Of a stretch of 64,000 nucleotides of DNA, positions 1-9,325 are shown piece by piece. The notes under the pieces were generated by a model. That model was not told the origin of the DNA and searched no databases. It saw only the letters and a list, made by a program, of their open reading frames with translations. The translations under genes and the position numbers were made by a program. Position 1 is the stretch's first letter. Each line of letters begins with the position of its first letter. Source of the stretch: Plebeiibacterium marinum (GTDB lineage Bacteria; Bacteroidota; Bacteroidia; Bacteroidales; Marinilabiliaceae); the NCBI RefSeq assembly GCF_026013615.1, contig NZ_JAPDPI010000001.1:235893-299892 (forward strand), read 5' to 3'.

Positions 1-2
1 AT

Positions 3-857
3 CTTGTTTTAGGTTATTCAATTTCAAGTATTGAAATCACCGACAAAAAGCAAGAAACATTTATGTCCATCTTCAACGATGTTTCAAGCCTTCAAAACGA
101 AAAAAATAATGGCAAGCTTCAATCAATTGTTGAAAGGCTTGACGAATACGCATTAAACGAACTATCTACGGAAGAAAAATTAATGCAGGCAGCCGGGTAT
201 AAAAATTTTGAAAGCCATCTTTCCCATCACAAACTATTTTATTCCAGACTAAAGCAATTTAAACTGGAATATAAATACAACAACCCTTTTTTAGCCAACA
301 ACATATTACATTTCTTAAAAAAATGGCTGGTATCCCATATTTTACAAGAGGATAGAACCTGCAGAGAGATTCTGTTTGAAAAAGGATTGATTCAAAAAGC
401 CCAGATCTTCCACAATAACTTATTCCCATACAGCGACAGCAGGGTTGAACTTGGCAACTACAATATTGGAATTGAGTTAATCGACAGGCAACAAGAAGTT
501 TTTATGTCCATTTTCAATGATATTTCAAAACTACAGAATCAAAAGGTTAATGGAGAAATACAATCCATCATAATACGTTTGGAAAACTTTTGTTCTAACG
601 AGTTAAAAAAAGAGGAAGAACTACTAAGCCTGGCCGGTTTTAAAAATTATGAAGAACATATAGAACAACATAAGTTATTTATTTCAAGAGTAAACCATTT
701 TAAGGTAGAGTATGATTACAACCATGCTTTTTTGGCAAGTAACATACTTCATTTTTTAAAGAAGTGGCTCATCACCCACATATTTAATAAGGACAAAGAA
801 TTCAGGGAGTTGGCTTTTGAATACAACAACTCACCCAACAACATTATTAGAGCATAA
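3..857 (+). CDS. Tandem hemerythrin-like protein, 5' end outside window
   Basis: The reading frame is open from base 3 with no stop. The codons before the ATG at 63 (L-G-Y-S-I-S-S-I-E-I-T-D) match the start of the second repeat (L-G-N-Y-N-I-G-I-E-L-I-D), so the true start lies upstream of the window. Two hemerythrin-like four-helix domains follow each other, roughly bases 9-390 and 450-825. Each keeps the HxxxH helix (ESHLSHHK, EEHIEQHK), the Glu of the EE motif and the W-L-x-x-H-I-x-x-x-D ending. Two usual iron ligands are replaced identically in both copies: the His of the D-x-Q-H motif is Gln, and the His of the H-F-x-x-E motif aligns with Glu. The site may bind metal differently or not at all. 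Hemerythrins carry or sense O2 or bind iron; the role here is unknown. It lies 11 bp before the next gene and is probably co-transcribed with it. Confidence 0.75.
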   Translation, partial: LVLGYSISSIEITDKKQETFMSIFNDVSSLQNEKNNGKLQSIVERLDEYALNELSTEEKLMQAAGYKNFESHLSHHKLFYSRLKQFKLEYKYNNPFLANNILHFLKKWLVSHILQEDRTCREILFEKGLIQKAQIFHNNLFPYSDSRVELGNYNIGIELIDRQQEVFMSIFNDISKLQNQKVNGEIQSIIIRLENFCSNELKKEEELLSLAGFKNYEEHIEQHKLFISRVNHFKVEYDYNHAFLASNILHFLKKWLITHIFNKDKEFRELAFEYNNSPNNIIRA

Positions 858-868
858 AAAGCAAATTC

Positions 869-1582
869 ATGAGATTATTATACCTCATAATAATATTTAC
901 ATCATGTTTTGCCGTGATAAAATCTCAAAACAAAGAAGAAATCTACTTTAGTGGCTTTGAATGGATTAACAAGATATCTCCGGACCCAACCGGACCTGGG
1001 AACAACATTTTTGGAACACACCCAAAGAATGTAACCCTGGATAACAACGGGAATGTGACACTAAGAATCCGGAGAAACTCTTCTTGTGCCGAGATATTCT
1101 CAAAACCCATTTTTAAAGAAGGAAGATATGAAACGACCATTGTTACCAATACAAAAACCTTTCACCCTTATATGGTGTTCGGAATATTTTTGTACGATCA
1201 CAGTGCAGCTCCTCATTATAATGAAATTGATATAGAATATTCACTCTGGGGAAGAAACGAAAACAAAAACATGCAGTACGCCGTACATACAAATAGTGGA
1301 ACCAAAGTTCACAGATTCAGTTTTAAAAAGAAAAAAACGGTTATTAAACACATTATTGACATTACGAATGATTCCATACATTTTAAAAGTACAGTATATG
1401 AAAAAGCCCATAACAGATTACTAACATTAAGTGAGATATCATATCCAAGGCCAGAAGAATTTGCCTTTAACAAAACAAGGTTCCATTTTAACCTGTGGCT
1501 AATGAATAAAGACATAAAAGTGGTTAGTCATTTCCCAAAAGTAAAAATACTTGATTTTAATTATCACCCATCAACAAAATAA
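869..1582 (+). CDS. Exported GH16-like (laminarinase/lectin fold) protein
   Basis: 237 residues with an N-terminal signal peptide (M-R-L-L-Y-L-I-I-I-F hydrophobic core, probable cut after K-S-Q). The middle holds N-E-I-D-I-E-Y, matching the catalytic E-x-D-x-E signature of family GH16 (E119, D121, E123), within the usual run of beta strands (G-R-Y-E-T-T near 90, F-H-F-N-L-W-L near 207). GH16 enzymes cleave or transglycosylate beta-1,3/1,4 glucans and galactans in the periplasm or outside the cell. Substrate cannot be told from sequence, and a non-catalytic lectin-like role is possible. It sits between the hemerythrin-like gene and a large hydrolase in an exported-protein block. Confidence 0.65.
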   Translation: MRLLYLIIIFTSCFAVIKSQNKEEIYFSGFEWINKISPDPTGPGNNIFGTHPKNVTLDNNGNVTLRIRRNSSCAEIFSKPIFKEGRYETTIVTNTKTFHPYMVFGIFLYDHSAAPHYNEIDIEYSLWGRNENKNMQYAVHTNSGTKVHRFSFKKKKTVIKHIIDITNDSIHFKSTVYEKAHNRLLTLSEISYPRPEEFAFNKTRFHFNLWLMNKDIKVVSHFPKVKILDFNYHPSTK

Positions 1583-1625
1583 GACAAAGGACATTACAAA
1601 ATCCCCAATTAACATCTGCAGATAA

Positions 1626-4325
1626 ATGAAAAAAATGAGATCATTCCTACTTATAGCAAGCATCATTTTCCTATTCTCGCCATACGGTAAAGCGCAAAAT
1701 TTTAATGGGACAATACTCGACCAATACGGATCACCCATTATAAATGCGTCTGTTACCATTTATAATAATTTTAACAGCAGTCAGAAAAGCAGAACATCCA
1801 CCGACTCTAATGGAGCATATTCCCTATCTGTTGCAGAAAATTCAAATCCTGATATACTTTATGCCTACGCAACAAGCGATCAGCTATCATACAAGCTAAA
1901 CTTCTCATTTGCATTAAAAAAGGAATCTAAATTAGATATAACAATCTACGACCTTCAGGGCAAAGAAATTGAACACATATATTCGGCCACATGCCCTGAA
2001 GGAATACAAAATTTCACCTGGGATTATTCACACCTCAACAACTACCTCAACCAACGAATCTTCCTGATAAACTTCAGGTCGCAAAACTCAGGTAAAACGG
2101 TAAAATTTGCTCATTTCAATACCCAACGGATTGATTTTTATTTTGAGCATTTAGAAACTGAAGATTTTAATAGTTCAAATGTGGCCAACAATACCTACAC
2201 TGCCGTTATTGAAGGGGAAGGATTTAATACCCATACCGACAGGCTTATAAAACCGGAGGATACCGAACAAAACTTTATTATTAACAAGGAATACTATATT
2301 CCATTTAAGTGCGGCAAAAAATATATTGAGCAATATGAAGGAGATACCTATACCCCATTTTATATAAAAGGGATTAATCTTGGAGCTGCAATACCTGGAA
2401 CCAGTCCGGCCGAGATGGCACCAAGTTCCGAACAATATGCTATGTGGTTCAGCATGATGAAACAGGCAGGTTATAACCTCATCAGAGTATACACCCTCCA
2501 TTATCCACGGTTTTATCAGGAACTAAAGAAATTTAATGAAGCAAACCCAGAATCTCCTTTATATTTAATGCACGGAGCTTGGTTAGATGAAGAATATGAG
2601 GGATTTGACGGACAGGCAAATTTATTTACCAGTGAAATAAAATTTGTTAGGGATGTAAATATCAGCACTGAATTTGAAACAGCACCCATATCTGAATACT
2701 TTGACAACCGAATAAAAGAAGTTATTGATGTCGTTCACGGCAACGCAACACTTCCGGAGAGATGGGGTTGGGCTTCGGGTAAATACACTGCAGATGTATC
2801 GCCCTGGATTCTGGGCTACATCATGGGACGTGAAATATATGCTAATGAAGTATATTACACAAACTTGCTCAACCCGGATATCAACTCCTATGAGGGAGAA
2901 GTATTCAGTTTACTACATGGAACAGCCTCTGAAGTATGGGCTACAGAAAGGCTTGACAAAGCAATGACCTATGAAAAGGATGAATATATGCAACAGCATC
3001 CGATTAGTTTTTCAAGCTGGCCAACCCTGGACCCAATTGAACACCCTACAGAACACGGACCCGAAGACATGGTTGATATTGATCTTGACAAAATTGATGA
3101 AACCCATGCTCCTGCCGGATATTTTGCCAGCTACCATGTTTATCCATATTTTCCGGATTTTATGAGCTGTGATCCTTCATATACCGATTATACCGATTAT
3201 ATGGGCTCCAACAGCTATCTTGGCTATTTAAATGATTTAAAATCCCAATACACTAACCGACCACTAATCATTTCGGAATACGGCGTATCAAGCAGCTGGG
3301 GAACCTCACGTTTTTCCTCCAATGGAATGCACCATGGTGGATTGACAGAGCAAGAGCAGGGTAATTATATTGTCAGGATGATGCACAATATAAAAGACTC
3401 AGGCTGTGGTGGGGGTATTTTGTTTTCATGGATAGATGAATGGTTCAAGTTTGTATGGATATTCGGCGAAACTACCCATCCCTCAACCAGAAACAGATGG
3501 CATAATATTTATAATGCAGAACAAAACTATGGCCTGATAACTTTTATTCCTGAAGAAGCAGATTTTTCACAATTCGGATATTCTTCAAATGATGAAAAAA
3601 TTGACCAAATACGGGTCTCTTCCGACATTGAAGGATTATATGTTAAGCTTAAACTAAAAGCAAAATTTGAATCTAATGATACCATATGGGTTGCCCTGGA
3701 CACCTACAACAAAGCAAAAGGAGAATCGATATTGCCTAATAACAAAAGAGTTCGCAACCGATCTGAATTCTGCGTAAGCATAACAAAAGCTGAAGCTAAC
3801 CTGTACGTTACAAAGGCATACGATATGTATGGTATTGGACAGGAGGGTTTCCCTGCCAGCGGACAATATTTCAGGTCTATTGCTACCAATGGGAATGGCT
3901 GGAACAAAGTTAAATGGAAAAATCACAGAGACATCAATTACTGCGCTGGTTCAGAATTTGACGCCGGATACCTGAGAATAAGAGATGAAAATAACCCCAA
4001 ACGTAGTGATGCTATCATTATAAAAAGAAACGAAATTATTGTAAAACTTCCCTGGGCAATGATTAATTTCAACGACCCTTCCCAGTTAAAGGTAGCACAT
4101 ATTACAGACTATCGTTTACATGGCGGAACAAATTACAACCAAACGGTAGAGTCAGATGGGGTAGCGGTTACTGCATTCTGGGGCGACTGCCATGTGAGCA
4201 CACCAAGATACCTTTGGGATAAATGGGATTCTTATTCAATGCCTCCTACAAAAGAATATAAAAAATCATCTTATTATATTGTAAAAGAAGCATTAAAAAA
4301 CTATCCTGCTTATATCAAAGAATAA
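1626..4325 (+). CDS. Large exported multidomain protein with clan GH-A-like glycoside hydrolase barrel
   Basis: 899 residues with a signal peptide ending K-A-Q. Residues about 25-75 form a carboxypeptidase-regulatory (CNA-B-like) beta domain. Residues about 95-165 resemble the FlgD/T9SS-tail immunoglobulin-like fold (D-I-T-I-Y-D-L-Q-G-K-E), unusually placed inside the protein. Residues about 240-620 look like a TIM barrel: G-I-N-L-G, an N-L-I-R-V-Y-T strand, Gly-Arg-Glu at E403 and I-S-E-Y-G at E551. E403 and E551 are in the places expected for acid/base and nucleophile of clan GH-A enzymes. The C-terminal 250 residues look like a CBM9-type beta sandwich. A polysaccharide hydrolase or transglycosylase is inferred; family and substrate are not identified. 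Neighbours (GH16-like, NodB deacetylase, CotH) suggest a shared exopolysaccharide or glycoprotein target. Confidence 0.65.
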   Translation: MKKMRSFLLIASIIFLFSPYGKAQNFNGTILDQYGSPIINASVTIYNNFNSSQKSRTSTDSNGAYSLSVAENSNPDILYAYATSDQLSYKLNFSFALKKESKLDITIYDLQGKEIEHIYSATCPEGIQNFTWDYSHLNNYLNQRIFLINFRSQNSGKTVKFAHFNTQRIDFYFEHLETEDFNSSNVANNTYTAVIEGEGFNTHTDRLIKPEDTEQNFIINKEYYIPFKCGKKYIEQYEGDTYTPFYIKGINLGAAIPGTSPAEMAPSSEQYAMWFSMMKQAGYNLIRVYTLHYPRFYQELKKFNEANPESPLYLMHGAWLDEEYEGFDGQANLFTSEIKFVRDVNISTEFETAPISEYFDNRIKEVIDVVHGNATLPERWGWASGKYTADVSPWILGYIMGREIYANEVYYTNLLNPDINSYEGEVFSLLHGTASEVWATERLDKAMTYEKDEYMQQHPISFSSWPTLDPIEHPTEHGPEDMVDIDLDKIDETHAPAGYFASYHVYPYFPDFMSCDPSYTDYTDYMGSNSYLGYLNDLKSQYTNRPLIISEYGVSSSWGTSRFSSNGMHHGGLTEQEQGNYIVRMMHNIKDSGCGGGILFSWIDEWFKFVWIFGETTHPSTRNRWHNIYNAEQNYGLITFIPEEADFSQFGYSSNDEKIDQIRVSSDIEGLYVKLKLKAKFESNDTIWVALDTYNKAKGESILPNNKRVRNRSEFCVSITKAEANLYVTKAYDMYGIGQEGFPASGQYFRSIATNGNGWNKVKWKNHRDINYCAGSEFDAGYLRIRDENNPKRSDAIIIKRNEIIVKLPWAMINFNDPSQLKVAHITDYRLHGGTNYNQTVESDGVAVTAFWGDCHVSTPRYLWDKWDSYSMPPTKEYKKSSYYIVKEALKNYPAYIKE

Positions 4326-4377
4326 AATTTACCATACTAAACTTATTATACATTTGAACACCATTAATAGAAATCAT

Positions 4378-5235
4378 ATGCAAAAAATAATATTAATATT
4401 GATATCCGTTGTTTTTTTATCCTCATGTGATAAATCAGAAAACTGCAAGGAATGCGTAACTGTTTGCGAAGAATGTGACTGTGATTGGCCTGAAATGGAA
4501 GAAGATATTTTGCCCCCTGTGGATGTACCTGTCCGCGAAAATCCCAAGGTAATTGTTTTACTTTATCACAATTTAGTTTATGGAAGAACGGGAAATATTT
4601 ACAATCGCGACATCTACAATTTCGAAAATGATTTGATCTATATCCGAAAAAACTTTAAAGTAATCGACTTTAACGAGTTGGATAAAATTAACAATGGCGA
4701 AATGACATTAACGCAAGACGCCGCCATTATTACTTTCGATGATGGGGATCTGTCTATACACCCCATAGCATTTCCACTTTTAAAAAAATACAACTTAAAG
4801 GCCACATTTTTTATTGTTTCATCCTATGTTGGAGAAACTGGCTATGTTTCTTGGGATCAGCTCAGAGAAATGGCAAATTATACCAACCCTGATTCCGAAA
4901 GAATATTCACCATGGGATCACATACCGCCACCCATGCATCTTTAGGAGACATCAGTATCGATGAAGCAGAACTTGAATTACTGGTATCAAAACAAGCCAT
5001 TGAATCTGAACTAAATGTGGATGTTGAATATGTGGCACTACCGTATGGGAGCGGTGCCGATGACCCTCAAATCCAGGCCAAAGCTAAACAAGTCGGGTAC
5101 AAGGGGTTAAGAAACTCTAACCCCAAAGCAATTTCAAATTTTCCCATAGAAATGTACAATATCCCATCTGTAAATATTGAGAATTACAGTAATGATAAAT
5201 TTGTTACATATGTAAATGAATTATTGGGCAGATAA
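4378..5235 (+). CDS. Polysaccharide deacetylase (NodB domain) lipoprotein
   Basis: The ATG at 4378 is preferred over an upstream TTG because it gives a clean lipoprotein signal peptide ending L-S-S-C. The NodB domain carries T-F-D-D-G (119-123, with catalytic and metal Asp) and H-x-x-x-H (H182, H186), the divalent-metal site of carbohydrate esterase family 4. These enzymes remove N- or O-acetyl groups from chitin-like polymers, peptidoglycan or exopolysaccharide. Just after the lipidated Cys is a short cysteine-rich linker (five further Cys within about 20 residues) and an acidic stretch, which is not part of the NodB fold. A surface or periplasmic lipoprotein that trims acetyl groups from a glycan is inferred. 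It follows the GH gene by 52 bp. Confidence 0.85.
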   Translation: MQKIILILISVVFLSSCDKSENCKECVTVCEECDCDWPEMEEDILPPVDVPVRENPKVIVLLYHNLVYGRTGNIYNRDIYNFENDLIYIRKNFKVIDFNELDKINNGEMTLTQDAAIITFDDGDLSIHPIAFPLLKKYNLKATFFIVSSYVGETGYVSWDQLREMANYTNPDSERIFTMGSHTATHASLGDISIDEAELELLVSKQAIESELNVDVEYVALPYGSGADDPQIQAKAKQVGYKGLRNSNPKAISNFPIEMYNIPSVNIENYSNDKFVTYVNELLGR

Positions 5236-5311
5236 CATTATCTTAACATTTACCATGCAAAACCTATAGTTTGTCAAAAAGCTTTTAAGTATGATTTTAT
5301 AAGCCTTGCTT

Positions 5312-5346
5312 TTTGCATCCGGTGCTAAATACATTTAGTATACTTG
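5312..5346 (+). promoter_or_regulatory. Candidate promoter for the CotH gene
   Basis: TTTG at 5312-5315 is followed 23 bp later by TATACTTG at 5339-5346, one base off the Bacteroidota -7 box TAnnTTTG. The start codon is 14 bp downstream of the box. The 124-bp gap after the deacetylase gene makes a separate transcript reasonable. Seen by eye only. Confidence 0.3.
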
Positions 5347-5359
5347 CAAAAAATTTTTC

Positions 5360-8300
5360 ATGCACTCAACCACATCAAGCAAGGCTTACTTAATTACCAT
5401 ACTAAACCTGCTTATCTGCTTCCAGTTACCTTCGCAGATAAAAATTAATGAATTGGTTTCATCAAATTCCAATACTCTTATGGATGAAGATGGAGACTAT
5501 CCTGATTGGGTAGAATTCATCAACACATCTGAAAACACTATCAATCTGGCTACATATTCGTTTACTGATGATATTGAAAATCCAACCAAATGGAATTTCC
5601 CGGACATCAATATTCATCCAGATGATTTTCTTGTACTTTTCACATCTGGAAAAAACCGTTTAAAGCAAATTGGTTCATGGCAAACCATCATTAACAAAGG
5701 GGCACATTTTAAATACCTTGTCCCCAATAGCGAAATTGGCAACACCTGGAAAGATACTGGTTTCAACGATCAAAACTGGTCGGAAGGAGCCTCCGGATTT
5801 GGTTATGGAGACGATGATGATGAAACAATAATTGATCCTGCCATTAGCCTTTATGTAAGAAAAGAGTTTGAAATTTCAAACCTTGAAGAAATATCGGATA
5901 TAGCTTTCCACATAGACTATGATGATGGTTTTATTGCTTATATCAACAGGATTGAAATTGCAAGAGACAAACTAGGCACTGCTGGTTCTCCCGTTTCCTT
6001 TGACACCCCTTGTGATGATTACAGCCATGAGGCACTTATTTATCAAGGAAAACAACCCGACAGTTTTGAAATAGCCAATGTTTCGGAACTACTGAAACAA
6101 GGAACAAATGTTTTAGCAATTGAGGTTCACAATCATACAGCAACCTCTTCCGACCTATCCTGCATACCATTTTTATCGCTGGGGTTAAAACCCAAAGGAT
6201 TGGATATTCCAACAGAATATTTTGAACTCGACAAAATGAACCTTCACACAAACTTTAAGATAAAGAGTCTGGGTGAACCCGTATACCTATTCAACAATTT
6301 GCAGATGGTCGATTCTGTTTGTGCAAAATATCTGCCATCTGACATGTCCTATGGCAGAAAACCTGACGGAAGCACAAACTGGCTTTATTTTGCCACCCCA
6401 ACCCCAATGGCATCCAACACAACCAAAGGGTACAGCACCTTAACTGAAGATTCCGTATTTTTTTCTATGCAAGGGGGCTATTTTTCAAACACCATATCAC
6501 TTGAGTTATATTCAAAAAATGGAGCAAGCAACAATATATTCTATACAACCGATGGATCAAGCCCCGACATCAACAGCACAAGATATCAGCATCCCATTCA
6601 AATAAATACCCATAGTGCTATCAGGGCACGGATCATTGATACAGATAAACTTCCCGGGCCCGTAACAACCAATACTTATATATTCGGACAGCAACATAAC
6701 TTACCCACTGTTTGTTTATCCACATCGCCTGACAATTTATGGGATTACAATTCGGGAATTTATGCCGATGGCCCGAATATGGAACCCGATTACCCACACT
6801 TTGGTGCCAACTATTGGCAAGATTGGGAAAAGCCCGTACATTTTGAGTTTTATGATAAAAATGGAATTAAACAAGTTGACCAACTTGCAGGCTTAAAAAT
6901 ATTTGGCAATTACTCAAGAAGCCATCCCCAAAAATCATTCTCATTATTTGCCCGCAATAAATATGGGAAAGGTGCATTTAAGTATAAATTCTTCACCGAT
7001 AAAGAAAACAACGAATTTGAGTCTTTAGTTCTACGAAACTCTGGTAGCGATTATTATAAATCACACTTCAGGGATGGATTATTATCTTCATTGGTAAAAG
7101 AAATTGATCTTGAATACCAAGGCTTTCAACCTACTGTAGTGTATTTAAACGGCGAGTACTGGGGTATTTTAAATCTAAGAGAAAAAGTAAACGAACATTT
7201 TATTTCTGATAACTCATATGTCAAAACAGACAACCTCAACATTTTGGAAATAAATGGACTTGCTATACAAGGCAACAATATGAGATATGAAGAAATGCTA
7301 AATTTCATTACTTATAACGATCTGAATACTGAAGACAACTACAAAACAGTTAGTGACATAATTGAAGTTGACAATTTTATCAATTACTTCTTATTCGAAA
7401 CTTTTATTGCTAACGGTGACTGGCCGGGGAACAATATAAAATACTGGAACACAAACAGCATCAGGAGCAAATACAGGTGGATTGTATTTGATACCGATTT
7501 TGGTTTTGGTTTGTTTGGAGATGAGCTGTACAAATACAACTCCATTGCCGATGCCTTAGCCTCTGATAATCCTTCATGGCCTAATCCGCCATGGTCAACA
7601 TTATTATTTAGAAAACTAACCACAAATGAAGATTTCAAGGAAAAATTTGCTCAAAAAGGATGCGATTATTTAAATACTTATTGGGAATCTTCTAAAGTAA
7701 TTGATCAGGTCAACACTATTGAAACCCTGATTGATAATGAAATGGAATACCATTGCGAAAGATGGAATTTAGATTATAATGAATGGCATAACGAAGTAGA
7801 AAGACTTAGAATCTTTGCTGATGAACGGCCTTTTTATTTCCGCCAGTTTCTTGGTGAAGCCATGGGTTTTGACGAAAACTATTCCATTGAAGTAGAAACT
7901 TTCCCCTCCGAGTCCGGAAAAGTTAAAGTAAACTCAATCTATCCCGGCGAATACCCATTCTACGGATCATATTTTGAAAACATCCCGGTGAAACTAAAAG
8001 CAATTCCTAATCCTGGTTATAAATTTGCAGGTTGGGAAGGTGATGTGGAAAGCTCCGATACAGAAATTACATACCCAATCAATGATAATTACTTCCACCG
8101 GGCTATATTTGAACCTTCGTCTGAAGAAAACCATAAGGTTATCATCAACGAAATTTTCTATAAATCAACCGGAAACTTAAAACCCGGTGATTGGATTGAA
8201 CTATATAACAACGGAGAAACTACCGTGGATTTAAAGGGATGGACTTTACGTGATGCTAATAAAGATTCTGCATATATTGTTCCTTCTTCGTATTATTTAG

Positions 8301-8911
8301 CTCCGGGAGATTTCATCGTCTTTTGTAAAGACATTCAAAAATTTAAAACCATTTACCCCAACATAAAAAATGTAATGGGGAATTTTAGTTTTGGTTTAAA
8401 TGCTGATGGAGACCATATCAGGCTATTTAACCAGAACAACACATTAATTGATGCAGTTGATTACTATCCAACAGGCGTATGGCCTTTAAAATCCTACAAC
8501 CAAAGTGCTTCAATTGAGTTGTCGCACCCAAGGCTCAATAATGAAAAAGGCGAAAACTGGATGTCTTCAGAAAACGGTGGGACACCAGGAGAGCATAACC
8601 AATGGCTCATTGACAATAGCATACATGATATCAAAAACAAGCTGAACGCAAGTTTAAGCTGCGCTCCAAACCCAATTACAAACCATGCTAACATAACATT
8701 TCAGATACGCCAGACAGGAAAATATCATCTTGACCTGGTTAATATAAATGGAGCGGTAGTACACCAGCTATCCAGCCAACAGTATAACATTGGCATCCAT
8801 ACTGTTTATATTTCTGAAGACCAGCTGGCTTCTTTAAAAAATGGCGTATACCTGATCAGACTAATGGGCAACAGAGGATTAGAAACAATTAAAATAATAA
8901 AAAAACAATAA
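5360..8911 (+). CDS. CotH-kinase family surface protein with lamin-tail domains and T9SS sorting domain
   Basis: 1183 residues with a signal peptide. Order of parts: lamin-tail-like domain at about 26-95 (I-N-E-L-V-S-S-N, W-V-E-F-I-N); beta-rich region to 330; chitobiase-C-like domain near 375-440 (Y-T-T-D-G-S-S-P); CotH domain about 445-830 with K-S-F-S-L-F, L-R-N-S-G-S and the Asp-rich D-T-D-F-G at 711-715; an InlB/List-Bact-like repeat near 845-920 (G-Y-K-F-A-G-W); a second lamin-tail domain about 925-1040; and a type A T9SS sorting domain in the last 90 residues ending in K-I-I-K-K-Q. CotH proteins are atypical kinases of spore coats. How one obtains nucleotide outside the cell here is unclear. 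Export through the type IX system encoded near 45-50 kb is inferred from the tail. Confidence 0.85.
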   Translation: MHSTTSSKAYLITILNLLICFQLPSQIKINELVSSNSNTLMDEDGDYPDWVEFINTSENTINLATYSFTDDIENPTKWNFPDINIHPDDFLVLFTSGKNRLKQIGSWQTIINKGAHFKYLVPNSEIGNTWKDTGFNDQNWSEGASGFGYGDDDDETIIDPAISLYVRKEFEISNLEEISDIAFHIDYDDGFIAYINRIEIARDKLGTAGSPVSFDTPCDDYSHEALIYQGKQPDSFEIANVSELLKQGTNVLAIEVHNHTATSSDLSCIPFLSLGLKPKGLDIPTEYFELDKMNLHTNFKIKSLGEPVYLFNNLQMVDSVCAKYLPSDMSYGRKPDGSTNWLYFATPTPMASNTTKGYSTLTEDSVFFSMQGGYFSNTISLELYSKNGASNNIFYTTDGSSPDINSTRYQHPIQINTHSAIRARIIDTDKLPGPVTTNTYIFGQQHNLPTVCLSTSPDNLWDYNSGIYADGPNMEPDYPHFGANYWQDWEKPVHFEFYDKNGIKQVDQLAGLKIFGNYSRSHPQKSFSLFARNKYGKGAFKYKFFTDKENNEFESLVLRNSGSDYYKSHFRDGLLSSLVKEIDLEYQGFQPTVVYLNGEYWGILNLREKVNEHFISDNSYVKTDNLNILEINGLAIQGNNMRYEEMLNFITYNDLNTEDNYKTVSDIIEVDNFINYFLFETFIANGDWPGNNIKYWNTNSIRSKYRWIVFDTDFGFGLFGDELYKYNSIADALASDNPSWPNPPWSTLLFRKLTTNEDFKEKFAQKGCDYLNTYWESSKVIDQVNTIETLIDNEMEYHCERWNLDYNEWHNEVERLRIFADERPFYFRQFLGEAMGFDENYSIEVETFPSESGKVKVNSIYPGEYPFYGSYFENIPVKLKAIPNPGYKFAGWEGDVESSDTEITYPINDNYFHRAIFEPSSEENHKVIINEIFYKSTGNLKPGDWIELYNNGETTVDLKGWTLRDANKDSAYIVPSSYYLAPGDFIVFCKDIQKFKTIYPNIKNVMGNFSFGLNADGDHIRLFNQNNTLIDAVDYYPTGVWPLKSYNQSASIELSHPRLNNEKGENWMSSENGGTPGEHNQWLIDNSIHDIKNKLNASLSCAPNPITNHANITFQIRQTGKYHLDLVNINGAVVHQLSSQQYNIGIHTVYISEDQLASLKNGVYLIRLMGNRGLETIKIIKKQ

Positions 8912-8913
8912 GT

Positions 8914-9318
8914 ATGAGAAACACACTTACGCTATTAGCTTATATCCTGTTAATATCCTTATACTCCTGCGAAAAAGAAGCTGGAGAAGGAGGAATGGCA
9001 ACAATCAGAGGAAAGGTAATTATTGAAGATTACAACTTCGATTTCACTATTTTAAGAGACACCTATCCTGCCCAGGCATATGATGTGTACATTATTTATG
9101 GAAAAGATGAGTTTTATAGTGATAAAATAGAAACCAGTTATGATGGCTACTATGAATTTAATTATTTAAGGGAAGGAGATTACAAGATATTTGCCTACTC
9201 AAAAGATAAAACTTTAGATTATAACGAAACATCAGAACGTATTGCCATCATCAAAGAGGTTTCCATTACTTCAAAAAAGCAAACAGTTCAGGTTGAAGAT
9301 ATTATTGTTGCAAAATAA
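8914..9318 (+). CDS. Small lipoprotein with carboxypeptidase-regulatory-like beta domain
   Basis: 134 residues, starting 2 bp after the CotH stop, so translation is probably coupled. The signal peptide ends in the lipobox L-Y-S-C (Cys about 19). The mature part reads as one CarboxypepD-regulatory-like beta sandwich (T-I-R-G-K-V near the start, D-G-Y-Y-E-F-N-Y-L-R-E-G-D-Y-K-I-F-A-Y in the middle). This fold is common in Bacteroidota surface lipoproteins and adhesion modules. No enzymatic motif is seen. A structural partner of the CotH protein is a guess from coupling only. Confidence 0.75.
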   Translation: MRNTLTLLAYILLISLYSCEKEAGEGGMATIRGKVIIEDYNFDFTILRDTYPAQAYDVYIIYGKDEFYSDKIETSYDGYYEFNYLREGDYKIFAYSKDKTLDYNETSERIAIIKEVSITSKKQTVQVEDIIVAK

Positions 9319-9325
9319 GAACATA

